The notes beneath the pieces are model-generated. The model had not been told where the DNA came from, made no database searches, and saw nothing but the letters and a program-made list of their open reading frames with translations. The position numbers and the translations under genes are program-made. From the IMG/VR virus record IMGVR_UViG_3300035670_000457, positions 1-42,803 of that record: DNA of 42,803 bases; one strand, 5' to 3'. Within the stretch, counting starts at the first letter, position 1; the number at the start of each line of letters is the position of its first letter. Positions 7,195 through 13,680 of this stretch are shown here, in pieces. The DNA comes from a virus.

Positions 7195-7198
7195 AAAT

Positions 7199-7423
7199 AT
7201 GAAAAAAAAAGATTTTGTAATTAGAAGATTCAAAAAGTACGACAACCGAAGTGCAGATCACCGGCGCTGGAGCACCCAAAAGCTGAAAAAGGTGGCCCAA
7301 GAATACGATAATTTACTAAGAGAAGAGGGAAAGCCAAAGGACGTGTGGAAACTGGATAAAATGATAATGGAACTGGAGATCCGGGGGCAGAAACCCTTTT
7401 ACAAGCTGAGTTTTAAAAATTGA
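7199..7423 (+). CDS. Hypothetical basic protein
   Basis: A 74-residue basic protein, predicted largely helical (RWSTQKLKKVAQEYDNLLREE), with no cysteine cluster or membrane span. It starts 4 bases after the winged-helix gene, with no Shine-Dalgarno, and is presumably translated in series with it. No family is recognised. Operon position suggests a partner or modulator of the regulator, but nothing in the sequence proves it. Confidence 0.55.
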   Translation: MKKKDFVIRRFKKYDNRSADHRRWSTQKLKKVAQEYDNLLREEGKPKDVWKLDKMIMELEIRGQKPFYKLSFKN

Positions 7424-7592
7424 ATTTAACATTGCCTAACTAACCGAATTAGGACTGACTGGTTTTTTAAATCGAGGATTGCGACTGGTCTGATCCCGGC
7501 ACAACGGGCAATTTCCGCTTCCAGGGGTGCGAAGGCATATGACCCCGACCACCCCTGGGGGCCATAGTTTTAAATTGCATAATAAAAAATAA
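7424..7592 (+). promoter_or_regulatory. Structured leader of the RecB-type nuclease gene
   Basis: This gap has no gene. It holds a strong stem, GCTTCCAGGGGTG (7517-7529) with CACCCCTGGGGGC (7550-7562), with only two G-T pairs. Before it is a small CCCG/CGGG hairpin (7495-7498 with 7505-7508). An AT-rich stretch then leads to the ATG at 7593, with no Shine-Dalgarno. It may control translation or mRNA processing of the nuclease gene. Confidence 0.5.
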
Positions 7593-8498
7593 ATGAAGAA
7601 GGAAATCATCGTAGTTGATGAAAAGCGCAAAGTCTATCGGGTGACCACTCCCGATGAGCGCTTTTATTTGACCGAATCAATCAACAAAGAGCTGGGGCTG
7701 CCCGAATTCACCTACAAGCCCTCAGTCACCTGGATCACCAGCTTTTACCCCAAGGGAGTGGCTTTTTACAAGTGGCTGGCTGACAAGGGGTGGAATGAAG
7801 CTGAAGCCCTCAAGGTGAGCGCCGGAGACAAGGGTAGCAAGGTGCATAAGGGAATTGAACTGTTGGTGGGTGGAGCTGAGGTCAAGATGGAGGATAAATT
7901 GACCAATAAGAGCACTGGAGAGGCAGAAGAGCTCAGTGTGGAGGAATATGAGTGCTTAATGAGTTTTGTGGACTGGTACAAGGCCACAGAACCTCAAATT
8001 TTGACTTCTGAGCGCATTGTGGAGTCAAATGAGTATAATTACGCAGGTACAGTGGATTGTATCGCTAAAATCAAGGGTGAAACGTGGATTATTGACTTTA
8101 AAACAGGGCAAAACGTGTGGCCGGAGTATGAATTGCAGTTATCAGCCTATAAACAAGCTCTGATTGAGATGAAAGAGGATGTGAAAGATGCCAAACTGGC
8201 TATTTTACAGCTCGGGTATAAAAGGAATAAAAGACTCTATAAATTTACTGAAGTAGAAGATAAGTTCAAACTGTTCCTGGGGGCTAAAGATATCTGGCAG
8301 AACGAGTGTGGAAAAGTGAGTCCGAAACAAGTGGAGTACCCTTTAAGTTTAAGCCTCAAAAAAAAGGAGGAAGAAAATAATAAACCTAAGCCTAAAAAAA
8401 ATGAGCTCATTAAAAAAGACGCTGTACGAAAAGATACAGCAAGCCAGCTGGCTCTCGACGGAAGAGATCGAACAGATAGCCAAGGACAACGGGTATAA
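7593..8498 (+). CDS. PD-(D/E)XK nuclease, RecB/Cas4-like exonuclease
   Basis: A 301-residue protein with the RecB-family nuclease signature in order: GSKVHKG (His85), the conserved Asp in YAGTVDC (Asp155), DFKTG (Asp168, Lys170) and QLSAYKQ (Gln182, Tyr186). This fold degrades DNA ends with Mg and in phages usually feeds single-strand annealing recombination or destroys host DNA. The SSB-like gene at 8664 fits a recombination/replication role. The last roughly 35 residues read through the start of the next gene in another frame, and two A8 runs (8358-8365, 8394-8401) stand just before, so the natural C-terminus is uncertain. Confidence 0.85.
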   Translation: MKKEIIVVDEKRKVYRVTTPDERFYLTESINKELGLPEFTYKPSVTWITSFYPKGVAFYKWLADKGWNEAEALKVSAGDKGSKVHKGIELLVGGAEVKMEDKLTNKSTGEAEELSVEEYECLMSFVDWYKATEPQILTSERIVESNEYNYAGTVDCIAKIKGETWIIDFKTGQNVWPEYELQLSAYKQALIEMKEDVKDAKLAILQLGYKRNKRLYKFTEVEDKFKLFLGAKDIWQNECGKVSPKQVEYPLSLSLKKKEEENNKPKPKKNELIKKDAVRKDTASQLALDGRDRTDSQGQRV

Positions 8499-8652
8499 GA
8501 TCTCAAACGCCGAGCGGAGGCTGAGAGAGTTAGAAGGAAAAGGGATTGAGGCAGTAAAGAATAAGAAAGGGTACATCACGGCCTACCGGACCAAAGAAAC
8601 TCCCGTTGAGGCCATAGAATTGTACCAAGATAAGAGACAAGTTTTAATTTAA
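8401..8652 (+). CDS. Winged-helix DNA-binding protein, small
   Basis: An 83-residue protein. STEEIEQIAKDNGYKISNAERRLRELEGKG followed by a YITAYRT wing has the form of a winged helix: helix 2, turn, recognition helix, then a beta hairpin. It could regulate transcription or assist the nuclease. The start lies inside the nuclease gene (98-base overlap, different frame) and follows an A8 run; an AAGGAGG is present but 27 bases too far upstream. A frameshift at the A-run would fuse it to the nuclease. Confidence 0.6.
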   Translation: MSSLKKTLYEKIQQASWLSTEEIEQIAKDNGYKISNAERRLRELEGKGIEAVKNKKGYITAYRTKETPVEAIELYQDKRQVLI

Positions 8653-8663
8653 ATAACAAAACT

Positions 8664-9119
8664 ATGATGCTACACGTCAAAAATGAGTACCAAAAACTAG
8701 ACGCCCCTTTCGCTGAAAAGGGAAAGGACATCGAAACCAACGACTTAGTGGTGATCCTCACCGAGTCAGTCAAACAACCGAGTAGATTCGACCCGGCCAA
8801 AGATCAGACCCTGATCAAGGTGAAGACCAAGAACGGGGAACGCTATGTGGCTCTCAACCAAAAGTCAATCAACATCCTGATTGACGAGTTCAGGAGCAAC
8901 AACGACAAGGATTGGGTGGGAAAGACCGCTAAAGTACTACTCCAGCGGACCACTATCGGGGGGAAAAAGGTCATTGTGGCCTACTTGGTGGGGATCAATT
9001 GGGAATTGGATGAGTACGGAGAGCCAACGCTTCCCGGAAACCAGCCACCACCTGAGGATGATATTCCGGTGGTGCAAGTAGATGAAGATGAGGATATTTT
9101 ATCCAAAGTTCCTTTTTAA
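8664..9119 (+). CDS. SSB-like single-stranded DNA-binding protein (probable)
   Basis: A 151-residue protein with alternating beta-type segments (TNDLVVILTE, TLIKVKTKNGERYVALN, KTAKVLLQRTTIGGKKVIVAYLVG) compatible with an OB fold. A proline-rich linker follows, then a strongly acidic tail ending DEDEDILSKVPF. An acidic tail with a terminal Pro-Phe is the hallmark of SSB proteins, used to recruit replication and repair enzymes. I did not recognise the core sequence family, so the call rests on architecture and on position after a RecB-type nuclease. The start is either Met of MMLHVKN; no Shine-Dalgarno. Confidence 0.55.
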   Translation: MMLHVKNEYQKLDAPFAEKGKDIETNDLVVILTESVKQPSRFDPAKDQTLIKVKTKNGERYVALNQKSINILIDEFRSNNDKDWVGKTAKVLLQRTTIGGKKVIVAYLVGINWELDEYGEPTLPGNQPPPEDDIPVVQVDEDEDILSKVPF

Positions 9120-9122
9120 ATT

Positions 9123-9359
9123 ATGAAGAGGATAAGTGGGGATTACCTCAAAAAATTCCAGCCAGTTAAGGAAGATTCGACCTGGTACCGCGAGCTAGGG
9201 AAGGAAATGACCCAGTATTTCGGGAAAAACTGCTTTTGGATTCCGTTCCGGCACGAGCGCTGGAAGATTATTTCAAAGTTCAAACAAATCCAGGAGATAG
9301 AGGACTCGAAGAAAAATAAGAGTCTCGCCTATTTCCTGGGAATGTTGGATGACCGGTAG
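9123..9359 (+). CDS. Hypothetical protein after the SSB-like gene
   Basis: A 78-residue protein rich in aromatic and basic residues (YFGKNCFWIPFRHERWKIISKFKQI), ending in a helical SLAYFLGMLDDR. It has no known motif. It starts 3 bases after the SSB-like gene, so the two are co-translated and may act together at replication forks. Nothing in the sequence gives a specific reaction. Confidence 0.6.
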   Translation: MKRISGDYLKKFQPVKEDSTWYRELGKEMTQYFGKNCFWIPFRHERWKIISKFKQIQEIEDSKKNKSLAYFLGMLDDR

Positions 9360-9366
9360 TCCCGGC

Positions 9367-9451
9367 CCGGGGAAGGTTCTTTTAAAAGATGGGAGTTTTG
9401 TTTATTTTTCTCACCATCTCTTCCACAGGAGGACACACTCACCTTCCCCGG
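9367..9451 (+). other. Long two-part intergenic hairpin
   Basis: Outer stem: CCGGGGAAGGT (9367-9377) with ACCTTCCCCGG (9441-9451), a perfect 11 bp. Inner stem: GATGGGAG (9388-9395) with CTCACCATC (9410-9418), 8 bp with one bulged A. An AGGAGGA stretch lies in the open loop at 9427-9433. It occupies most of the 140-base gap. A frame open across it exists but its translation is low-complexity and not protein-like. It is probably a structured intergenic RNA element. Confidence 0.6.
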
Positions 9452-9498
9452 ACTGGGGCTACTGTGTTCAACTTAATTCGTTTAATTTTAAAAACAAG

Positions 9499-9669
9499 AT
9501 GAAGACAATGAAGATCGTATCCTATTTCATTTGTGGAATTGGGATATTCGGGAGCTTTTTAAACTTTTCAGACGGAGATGTGTCCGGGGGAGTACTCGGA
9601 CTAGCCCTGTTTGGATTCTTCCTGGCCCTCACCGCTAACATAAAACTCGATGTGGACGCAAAAAACTAA
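9499..9669 (+). CDS. Small membrane protein, two predicted spans
   Basis: A 56-residue protein with two hydrophobic segments, IVSYFICGIGIFGSFLNF and GVLGLALFGFFLALTANI, separated by a short polar turn (SDGDVSG), i.e. a helical hairpin in the membrane. Starting at 9499 avoids an upstream in-frame extension (from 9349) that reads through the intergenic hairpin. It overlaps the next gene by 20 bases. Its role is unknown; early phage membrane peptides can mediate exclusion or inhibit host functions. Confidence 0.55.
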   Translation: MKTMKIVSYFICGIGIFGSFLNFSDGDVSGGVLGLALFGFFLALTANIKLDVDAKN

Positions 9670-9880
9670 GTATTTCAACACTAAGAAGGTAAACTTTAAC
9701 AATAAAAGCTATGACTCAAAATTTGAAGCAGATTTCGGAGCGACTCTCGAACTTAGAAAAAGAAGTGGTGAGATTGAGGGGTTTGATACCCACGTTCGCC
9801 TACCACTTAACGTCAACGGGTACACCGTATGTGATTACTACATTGACTTCATCATCTACCAGCAACAAAAAAAAGACTAA
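9650..9880 (+). pseudogene. DUF1064-like nuclease, truncated C-terminus
   Basis: A 76-residue protein matching the N-terminal layout of the DUF1064 PD-(D/E)XK nuclease family: KVNFNNKSYDSKFEADFGATLELRKRSGEIEGF (FDSKxEA-type helix), then a beta strand ending DYYIDFIIY, the first half of the catalytic D...ExK strand pair. The frame stops at QQQKKD, exactly where the family should continue with a Gly turn and an ExKG strand. A polyA run (8 A) precedes the stop. The next gene is a complete nuclease of similar fold. It looks like a gene cut short by insertion or recombination, though a functional fragment is not excluded. Confidence 0.55.
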
Positions 9881-9891
9881 AAAAAAGAAAA

Positions 9892-10773
9892 ATGGAAAAA
9901 AGAATTTGTAAAACCTGTGGGAAAGAATATGAAAAGAACTATAAATACTCTGAGACTCAATGGGCTTTTTCTAAATTTTGCAGTTATGCTTGCAATGCCA
10001 AAAATAAAAAGATAAGAGCTGATAATAAGATACAACCCAAAAAGATTTGTGAATTTTGTGGAAAGGAGTATATAAGAAACAGGACATTATCCCCCCATCA
10101 GTGGGATTCCCGGAGGTTTTGTAGTAACTATTGTGGTATAAATTCCAGACGTAAACATAAGGATGCAAGGGCAAAGGATTTGTTTCATAGGCGTAAAAGG
10201 GGAATATTGCCTCAGGGTAGCCCGGCGCTAAAAGCTAAGATAGCCAAATTAACTGCGCTAGCGATGCAAAGACCAGATGTACAAGAAAAAATTAGAGCAC
10301 CCCGAGAGTCGTTATCGCTAGAAAGGAGAATGCAGATTTCAAATACCAATAAGGGAAAGATGCCAAAAAATCTCGGATATACCAATTGTAATCATTATCC
10401 AAATGTTAAGAGGGGGTACTATGACATAAATGGAACCACAATGTACTTTAGAAGCGGTTGGGAGGCAAATTATGCCCTGTATCTTGATTTTTTAATAGAT
10501 CATAATGAGATAGTTAAGTGGGAATACGAGCCAGATACGTTTATGTTTGAGCAAATAAAACTAGGAACCAGAAGTTATACCCCGGATTTTAAGGTTTTTA
10601 ATAAGGACGGAACAATAGAATATCACGAAGTGAAAGGACACATGAACAGTAAGAGCAAAACCAAACTAAAACGAATGAAAAAATACTATCCAAAAGTAGT
10701 GCTAAAGCTGATTGACAGCTCGGAATACAATCTATTGAAAAAGCAAATTGGTAAGTTGTGTAATTTTTATTAA
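9892..10773 (+). CDS. Zinc-finger PD-(D/E)XK homing-type endonuclease
   Basis: A 293-residue protein. Two tandem zinc modules with the same pattern, CKTCGKEY...QW...FCSYAC (Cys 6, 9, 30, 34) and CEFCGKEY...QW...FCSNYC (Cys 53, 56, 77, 81), precede a basic linker containing a NUMOD-like ISNTNKGKMPKN block (149-160). The C-terminal nuclease shows WEANYALYL (Glu191), YTPDF (Asp232) and HEVKG (Glu246, Lys248), a complete PD-(D/E)XK site. This architecture is typical of free-standing homing endonucleases that copy themselves between phage genomes. Its position directly after a truncated nuclease of the same fold class supports mobility. Confidence 0.75.
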   Translation: MEKRICKTCGKEYEKNYKYSETQWAFSKFCSYACNAKNKKIRADNKIQPKKICEFCGKEYIRNRTLSPHQWDSRRFCSNYCGINSRRKHKDARAKDLFHRRKRGILPQGSPALKAKIAKLTALAMQRPDVQEKIRAPRESLSLERRMQISNTNKGKMPKNLGYTNCNHYPNVKRGYYDINGTTMYFRSGWEANYALYLDFLIDHNEIVKWEYEPDTFMFEQIKLGTRSYTPDFKVFNKDGTIEYHEVKGHMNSKSKTKLKRMKKYYPKVVLKLIDSSEYNLLKKQIGKLCNFY

Positions 10774-10782
10774 GAAAATAAT

Positions 10783-10881
10783 ATGTGCTGTCTCTTTTTA
10801 ATAATCTTGATGTTTGGCCTGCCGGGATTGATTCTATTGATCCTGCTGGCTTGCAGCATATTTTTAAACGGAGACGAATAA
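10783..10881 (+). CDS. Small membrane peptide (32 aa)
   Basis: A 32-residue frame, mostly one transmembrane helix (FLIILMFGLPGLILLILLAC) with a short polar tail NGDE and two cysteines at the N-terminus. No Shine-Dalgarno. It sits 9 bases after the homing-type nuclease and 4 bases before a second peptide of the same type, which makes chance less likely. Function unknown. Confidence 0.45.
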   Translation: MCCLFLIILMFGLPGLILLILLACSIFLNGDE

Positions 10882-10885
10882 ATTT

Positions 10886-10972
10886 ATGAACTCAGAAACA
10901 TTTATCAGAATCCTAGTTCTAATCACAGTCGCTGTTATGGGGATAGGGATTGTTATTTATTCATTGAGATAG
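10886..10972 (+). CDS. Small membrane peptide (28 aa)
   Basis: A 28-residue frame with one predicted span (IRILVLITVAVMGIGIVIY) and a short basic C-terminus (SLR). It lies between another membrane peptide and the DNA methyltransferase, 2 bases before the latter's start. Function is unknown. The tight spacing in a compact operon supports translation. Confidence 0.45.
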   Translation: MNSETFIRILVLITVAVMGIGIVIYSLR

Positions 10973-10974
10973 TT

Positions 10975-11589
10975 ATGAACACGATAGAATTGTTCTCTGG
11001 AACGAAATCATTTTCAAAGGTAGCTAAAAAATTAGGACACGATACTTACACAGTAGATAACGACCCAGGATTATTTCCAGATGAAGTGGCAGATATTATG
11101 AGTTGGGAGAATCCGCAAGGTATATGCGATGTTTTGTGGGCTTCACCACCTTGTCAGGGATTTTCAGTGGCGGCTATTGGAAAGAATTGGAACAAAGATA
11201 GAACGCCAAAGACGGAATCCGCAAAATTGGCGATGGAACTTGTTAAAAGGACAATGGATATTATAGACCACCTAGATCCTGACTACTGGTTCATAGAAAA
11301 TCCAAGAGGAATGTTGCGAAAGATGGATTGGTTTCAGGAATGGGTTAGGGGGAAAGGAGGAACACAACACACGGTCAGTTATTGCCAATACGGAGATACT
11401 AGGATGAAGCCGACAGATATATGGACTAATTGCAGGGAGTGGAAACCAAGACTGATGTGTAAGAATGGAAGCCCGTGCCACGAATCTGCACCCAGAGGAT
11501 CAAAAACTGGAACACAGGGGATAAATGGAGCAAGGGATAGGGGAAAAATACCAGAAGAATTATTTTACGAAATTTTTAAATCAATTTAA
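10975..11589 (+). CDS. DNA (cytosine-5) methyltransferase, minimal phage type
   Basis: A 204-residue enzyme expected to transfer methyl from S-adenosylmethionine to C5 of cytosine in DNA. Motif I: ELFSGTKSF (residues 5-13). Motif IV: SPPCQGFS with the catalytic Cys60. Motif VI: FIENPRG (Glu108). A motif VIII-like block, QYGDTRMKPTDIW, is near 138-150. It is much shorter than typical C5 methyltransferases (over 300 residues) and lacks an obvious target-recognition domain between motifs VIII and IX, as in other compact phage enzymes. It may protect phage DNA from host restriction. No cognate restriction enzyme is visible. Confidence 0.85.
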   Translation: MNTIELFSGTKSFSKVAKKLGHDTYTVDNDPGLFPDEVADIMSWENPQGICDVLWASPPCQGFSVAAIGKNWNKDRTPKTESAKLAMELVKRTMDIIDHLDPDYWFIENPRGMLRKMDWFQEWVRGKGGTQHTVSYCQYGDTRMKPTDIWTNCREWKPRLMCKNGSPCHESAPRGSKTGTQGINGARDRGKIPEELFYEIFKSI

Positions 11590-11614
11590 CCTCCCCTCTA
11601 ATAAAACAATCAAT

Positions 11615-11794
11615 ATGAAAAAGAAACCTAAAAAAGTTAAAGTTAAAAAGGAAAAAAAACAAGTGGTGGAAATCCACATCTACATCCACCAGCCACCGTA
11701 TGATCAATTCACGCCATCACCAAATCATCCGACAGTTTCACCAAGTACAACCGGAATACAACCTTGGAATCCGCCTTATCAAGTAAATTGTTAG
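11615..11794 (+). CDS. Small basic/proline-rich protein, hypothetical
   Basis: A 59-residue protein with a lysine cluster at the N-terminus (MKKKPKKVKVKKEKKQVVE) and a Pro/Ser/Thr/His-rich remainder ending PPYQVNC. It is probably unfolded outside binding partners. I chose 11615; the same frame opens earlier at 11525 but would overlap the methyltransferase by 65 bases. It lies directly upstream of the large structured RNA. No family is recognised. Confidence 0.4.
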   Translation: MKKKPKKVKVKKEKKQVVEIHIYIHQPPYDQFTPSPNHPTVSPSTTGIQPWNPPYQVNC

Positions 11795-11802
11795 TTCATT
11801 CC

Positions 11803-12161
11803 CAACTACACTCGGGCTAAGCGGGTATAAGGTCTGACGGATAAGAGTAGCTAGGCCAGCTAATAACGCCGTCTGAAAATGCACCCACTGCCTAGAGGCC
11901 GCCGAATAAACTTGCCAAGCCGCTTGACAATGCTTGGAAGCTGGCGAACGGCACGCCGCCTTGTGAAACTGATTATCGGGTTCACAACCGCAAAAAGGCA
12001 CATAACCTTGAGCGGTGCAAATACGAGTGTAGTTGAGAGTTAGTTTTTTAAAAGCTGGAGTGGCGTGGTAGCCTGACTGCCAAGTAATCGTAATTGTCAC
12101 GGTGGTAGATATACCTTAATATCCGTTGGATATGTTGCAAACCAATTGCCTCCAGCTTTTA
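11803..12161 (+). ncRNA. Large two-domain structured RNA candidate
   Basis: A 390-base gap with stops in all plus frames, full of helices. Domain 1 is closed by CAACTACACTCG (11803-11814) with CGAGTGTAGTTG (12024-12035), a perfect 12 bp across 230 nt. Inside: GGGT/ACCC (11823, 11883) enclosing GACGG/CCGTC (11836, 11869) and TAGCT/AGCTA (11848, 11858); CCAAGC/GCTTGG (11915, 11932); GGCG/CGCC (11943, 11954); TTGTGAA/TTCACAA (11961, 11981); CCGC/GCGG with AAGG/CCTT (11988-12015). A T6 run follows at 12044. Domain 2 is closed by TAAAAGCTGGAG (12049-12060) with CTCCAGCTTTTA (12150-12161), also a perfect 12 bp, and contains GGTA/TACC, ATATCC/GGATAT and GCAA/TTGC hairpins. I do not recognise a known class. 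A 120-residue minus-strand frame overlaps it but looks spurious. Confidence 0.7.
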
Positions 12162-12184
12162 GTAAATTCATTAACTAAAAAACT

Positions 12185-12520
12185 ATGGATACAAACTTCC
12201 CACTTTGTAATCATTCCCAAAAAGATGGATACAAACCCACCTGGGAAAAAGAATTTGATGAGATTTATTATGAGCCTTGGGGTTCACATCCAGCAGACAA
12301 ATTAGCCTTAATGCTTTCTTTTATCCGTTCTGAAAAGAAGAAAAGTGAGAAACAAGAACGAACCAAAGTTATCAATGAGATAAGAGAGAAAGTTAATTTT
12401 ATTATAAGTGAATCTGCCGAAAGGGAAAATAAATATCGTGAAGAAAAAAATGACAAAGGCTTTATTTATGAACAAGCAAGACAGGGTGGATTAAGATATC
12501 TATTAAATAATATTAAATAA
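12185..12520 (+). CDS. Hypothetical protein downstream of the structured RNA
   Basis: A 111-residue protein. The N-terminal 40 residues include CNHSQKDGYKP and WEKEFDEIYYEPWG; the rest is charged helix (EKKKSEKQERTKVINEIREKVNFII), probably coiled coil. It begins 23 bases after the end of RNA domain 2, so the RNA may be its leader. No Shine-Dalgarno; the start follows an A-rich stretch. It abuts the next gene with no gap. No family is recognised. Confidence 0.55.
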   Translation: MDTNFPLCNHSQKDGYKPTWEKEFDEIYYEPWGSHPADKLALMLSFIRSEKKKSEKQERTKVINEIREKVNFIISESAERENKYREEKNDKGFIYEQARQGGLRYLLNNIK

Positions 12521-12859
12521 ATGAAAACCCTCACTCAATTAAGTAAAGAAGTCCACGATGCGATGAATCAGCCAGCCGAACTGGCGAAGATCTATTTGTA
12601 TTGCGCCGCTGAATTCGGTTATTATTCAGATATTCTGAAAGATATCAAGATCAAAAAAGCCGAAAAATGGCTTCAAATAAAGGAAAGTGGGGATGAAAAG
12701 GACATTTCAGACAAGAAAGCAGATATGTTATTCGCTCAAACTGACGACGGAAAGAAGGAGATCGAACTGACTTATAACCTCAAGGCCCTGGAAAAGTTTA
12801 TGGGAGCAATAAAACAAAGCGCTTATTTGAATAAAGAAGAGGCGAAAAATCTGTATTAA
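12521..12859 (+). CDS. Hypothetical helical protein, last early gene
   Basis: A 112-residue all-helical protein. The pattern IKIKKAEKWLQIKES...ISDKKADMLFAQT...LTYNLKALEKFMGAIKQ resembles small uncharacterised phage proteins that lie near recombination or replication genes. It is the terminal gene of the rightward operon and its stop codon forms the first bases of the bidirectional terminator. Function unknown. Confidence 0.6.
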   Translation: MKTLTQLSKEVHDAMNQPAELAKIYLYCAAEFGYYSDILKDIKIKKAEKWLQIKESGDEKDISDKKADMLFAQTDDGKKEIELTYNLKALEKFMGAIKQSAYLNKEEAKNLY

Positions 12860-12917
12860 AAAAGAGTTGACAAACAGGGGGGGAGTGTCAACTCTTTTTT
12901 GCAGGGCTTTCGCCCTG
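12858..12917. terminator. Bidirectional terminator between early and late operons
   Basis: AAAAAAGAGTTGACA (12858-12872) pairs perfectly with TGTCAACTCTTTTTT (12886-12900): 15 bp with A and T ends, so it works on both strands. Next to it CAGGGC (12902-12907) pairs with GCCCTG (12912-12917); on the minus strand its loop is GAAA, a stable GNRA tetraloop. Convergent genes end on each side. Confidence 0.9.
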
Positions 12918-12958
12918 TACCAGCTAGATTATATTTAAAATCTACATGCTGTTAAGTT

Positions 12959-13135
12959 TTAACTATTCAGATATTTTGTCACCTCACCACTCACCAGTCC
13001 CAGGACAACTACAAGCCAGGTTGGAACGTTGAGGGCTGTTCCGTTATCAATTATAAACCCAATGAGGGCAATTACTATCATCCCTCCTAATCGCCAGGCA
13101 AAGCTCTTGAGGCGATTTTTAATTTGCTCATTCAT
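12959..13135 (-). CDS. Holin candidate, small two-span membrane protein
   Basis: A 58-residue protein with two hydrophobic stretches, LGGMIVIALIGFIID (17-31) and PTWLVVVLGLVSG (38-50), a charged N-terminus (NEQIKNRLKS) and a polar C-terminus. Length, topology and position immediately after a lysin-like peptidase fit a class II holin, which forms the membrane lesion that releases the lysin. Its ATG overlaps the peptidase stop (TAATG), so translation is coupled. It is the last gene of the leftward late operon. A spanin or other membrane accessory is the alternative. Confidence 0.6.
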   Translation of the reverse strand: MNEQIKNRLKSFAWRLGGMIVIALIGFIIDNGTALNVPTWLVVVLGLVSGEVTKYLNS

Positions 13136-13566
13136 TATTTTGCATCGAATGTTGCACCACCCGAAATTATGCTCTTGTTAATAAATTTTCTTTTGCCGTC
13201 CCACGGATCGGCAATCCAGTAATACGAACCGACCTTTTTAATTCCCACTACCCAGTGGTTTCCCCGAACCTGGAGAAGGCAGGAAGTGGTTTTTCCAGCT
13301 AGTGCCGGAAGGATTCTCCCTTCGTCATAGCCATAGAATCTCCAGACGAATTTGAAACTTAACTTAGCGGTGACGGAACTCCAAATAACCTTGTCCACTA
13401 AAAAGGAAAGGTTCTTGGCCATCCAAGCCGGGTCTTTGTACCCGCCATACCAATCAGAAAGCATTGAGAGTCCGGTGATGGTACACCCATAAGCTCCGAT
13501 GGTACTTGTTGATTGTCCGATAGTCTTAAAAGACCAGCGGGGATCTCTTTGGCTCAATAAAACCAT
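13135..13566 (-). CDS. C39-like cysteine peptidase, probable endolysin
   Basis: A 143-residue protein with the papain-like C39 layout: LSQRDPRW near the N-terminus, the catalytic-type Cys28 in IGAYGCTIT, His104 in GNHWVVGI and Asp120 in YWIADPWDG. In bacteria this family cleaves peptides at double-glycine sites; in phages short single-domain members sit in lysis cassettes and are thought to cut cell-wall peptide bridges. It is adjacent to and coupled with a holin candidate. There is no signal peptide, as expected for a holin-dependent lysin. Cell-wall specificity cannot be read from sequence. Confidence 0.75.
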   Translation of the reverse strand: MVLLSQRDPRWSFKTIGQSTSTIGAYGCTITGLSMLSDWYGGYKDPAWMAKNLSFLVDKVIWSSVTAKLSFKFVWRFYGYDEGRILPALAGKTTSCLLQVRGNHWVVGIKKVGSYYWIADPWDGKRKFINKSIISGGATFDAK

Positions 13567-13680
13567 TTTTTTATGAACGCTTGAGCGTCTTTCAGGTGGC
13601 GGAAGCCGTCGAAAGTCACTGAACCGTTAGTTATCTTGAAAAAAAACGCACTCCATCTTTTCTTTCTTCTTAGATATCTT
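13567..13680 (-). other. Gap with a possible gene remnant lacking a start codon
   Basis: Between the peptidase and the membrane protein, one minus-strand frame ending at 13554 reads KKRWSAFFFKITNGSVTFDG then FRHLKDAQAFIKKWFY, which looks protein-like. It has no ATG, GTG or TTG in the gap itself; the nearest in-frame ATG is at 13922 inside the upstream gene. It may be a gene reached by frameshift from the upstream gene, a decayed gene, or chance. Confidence 0.3.

Noticed and set aside
9349-9498. Upstream extension of the small membrane protein from 9349
   Set aside because: The extension reads across a perfect hairpin with low-complexity, non-protein-like sequence; the ATG at 9499 is a better start.
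11738-12100. A 120-residue minus-strand frame over the structured RNA
   Set aside because: It is alone on that strand inside a plus-strand operon, has no ribosome site or family, and the helices explain the sequence better.
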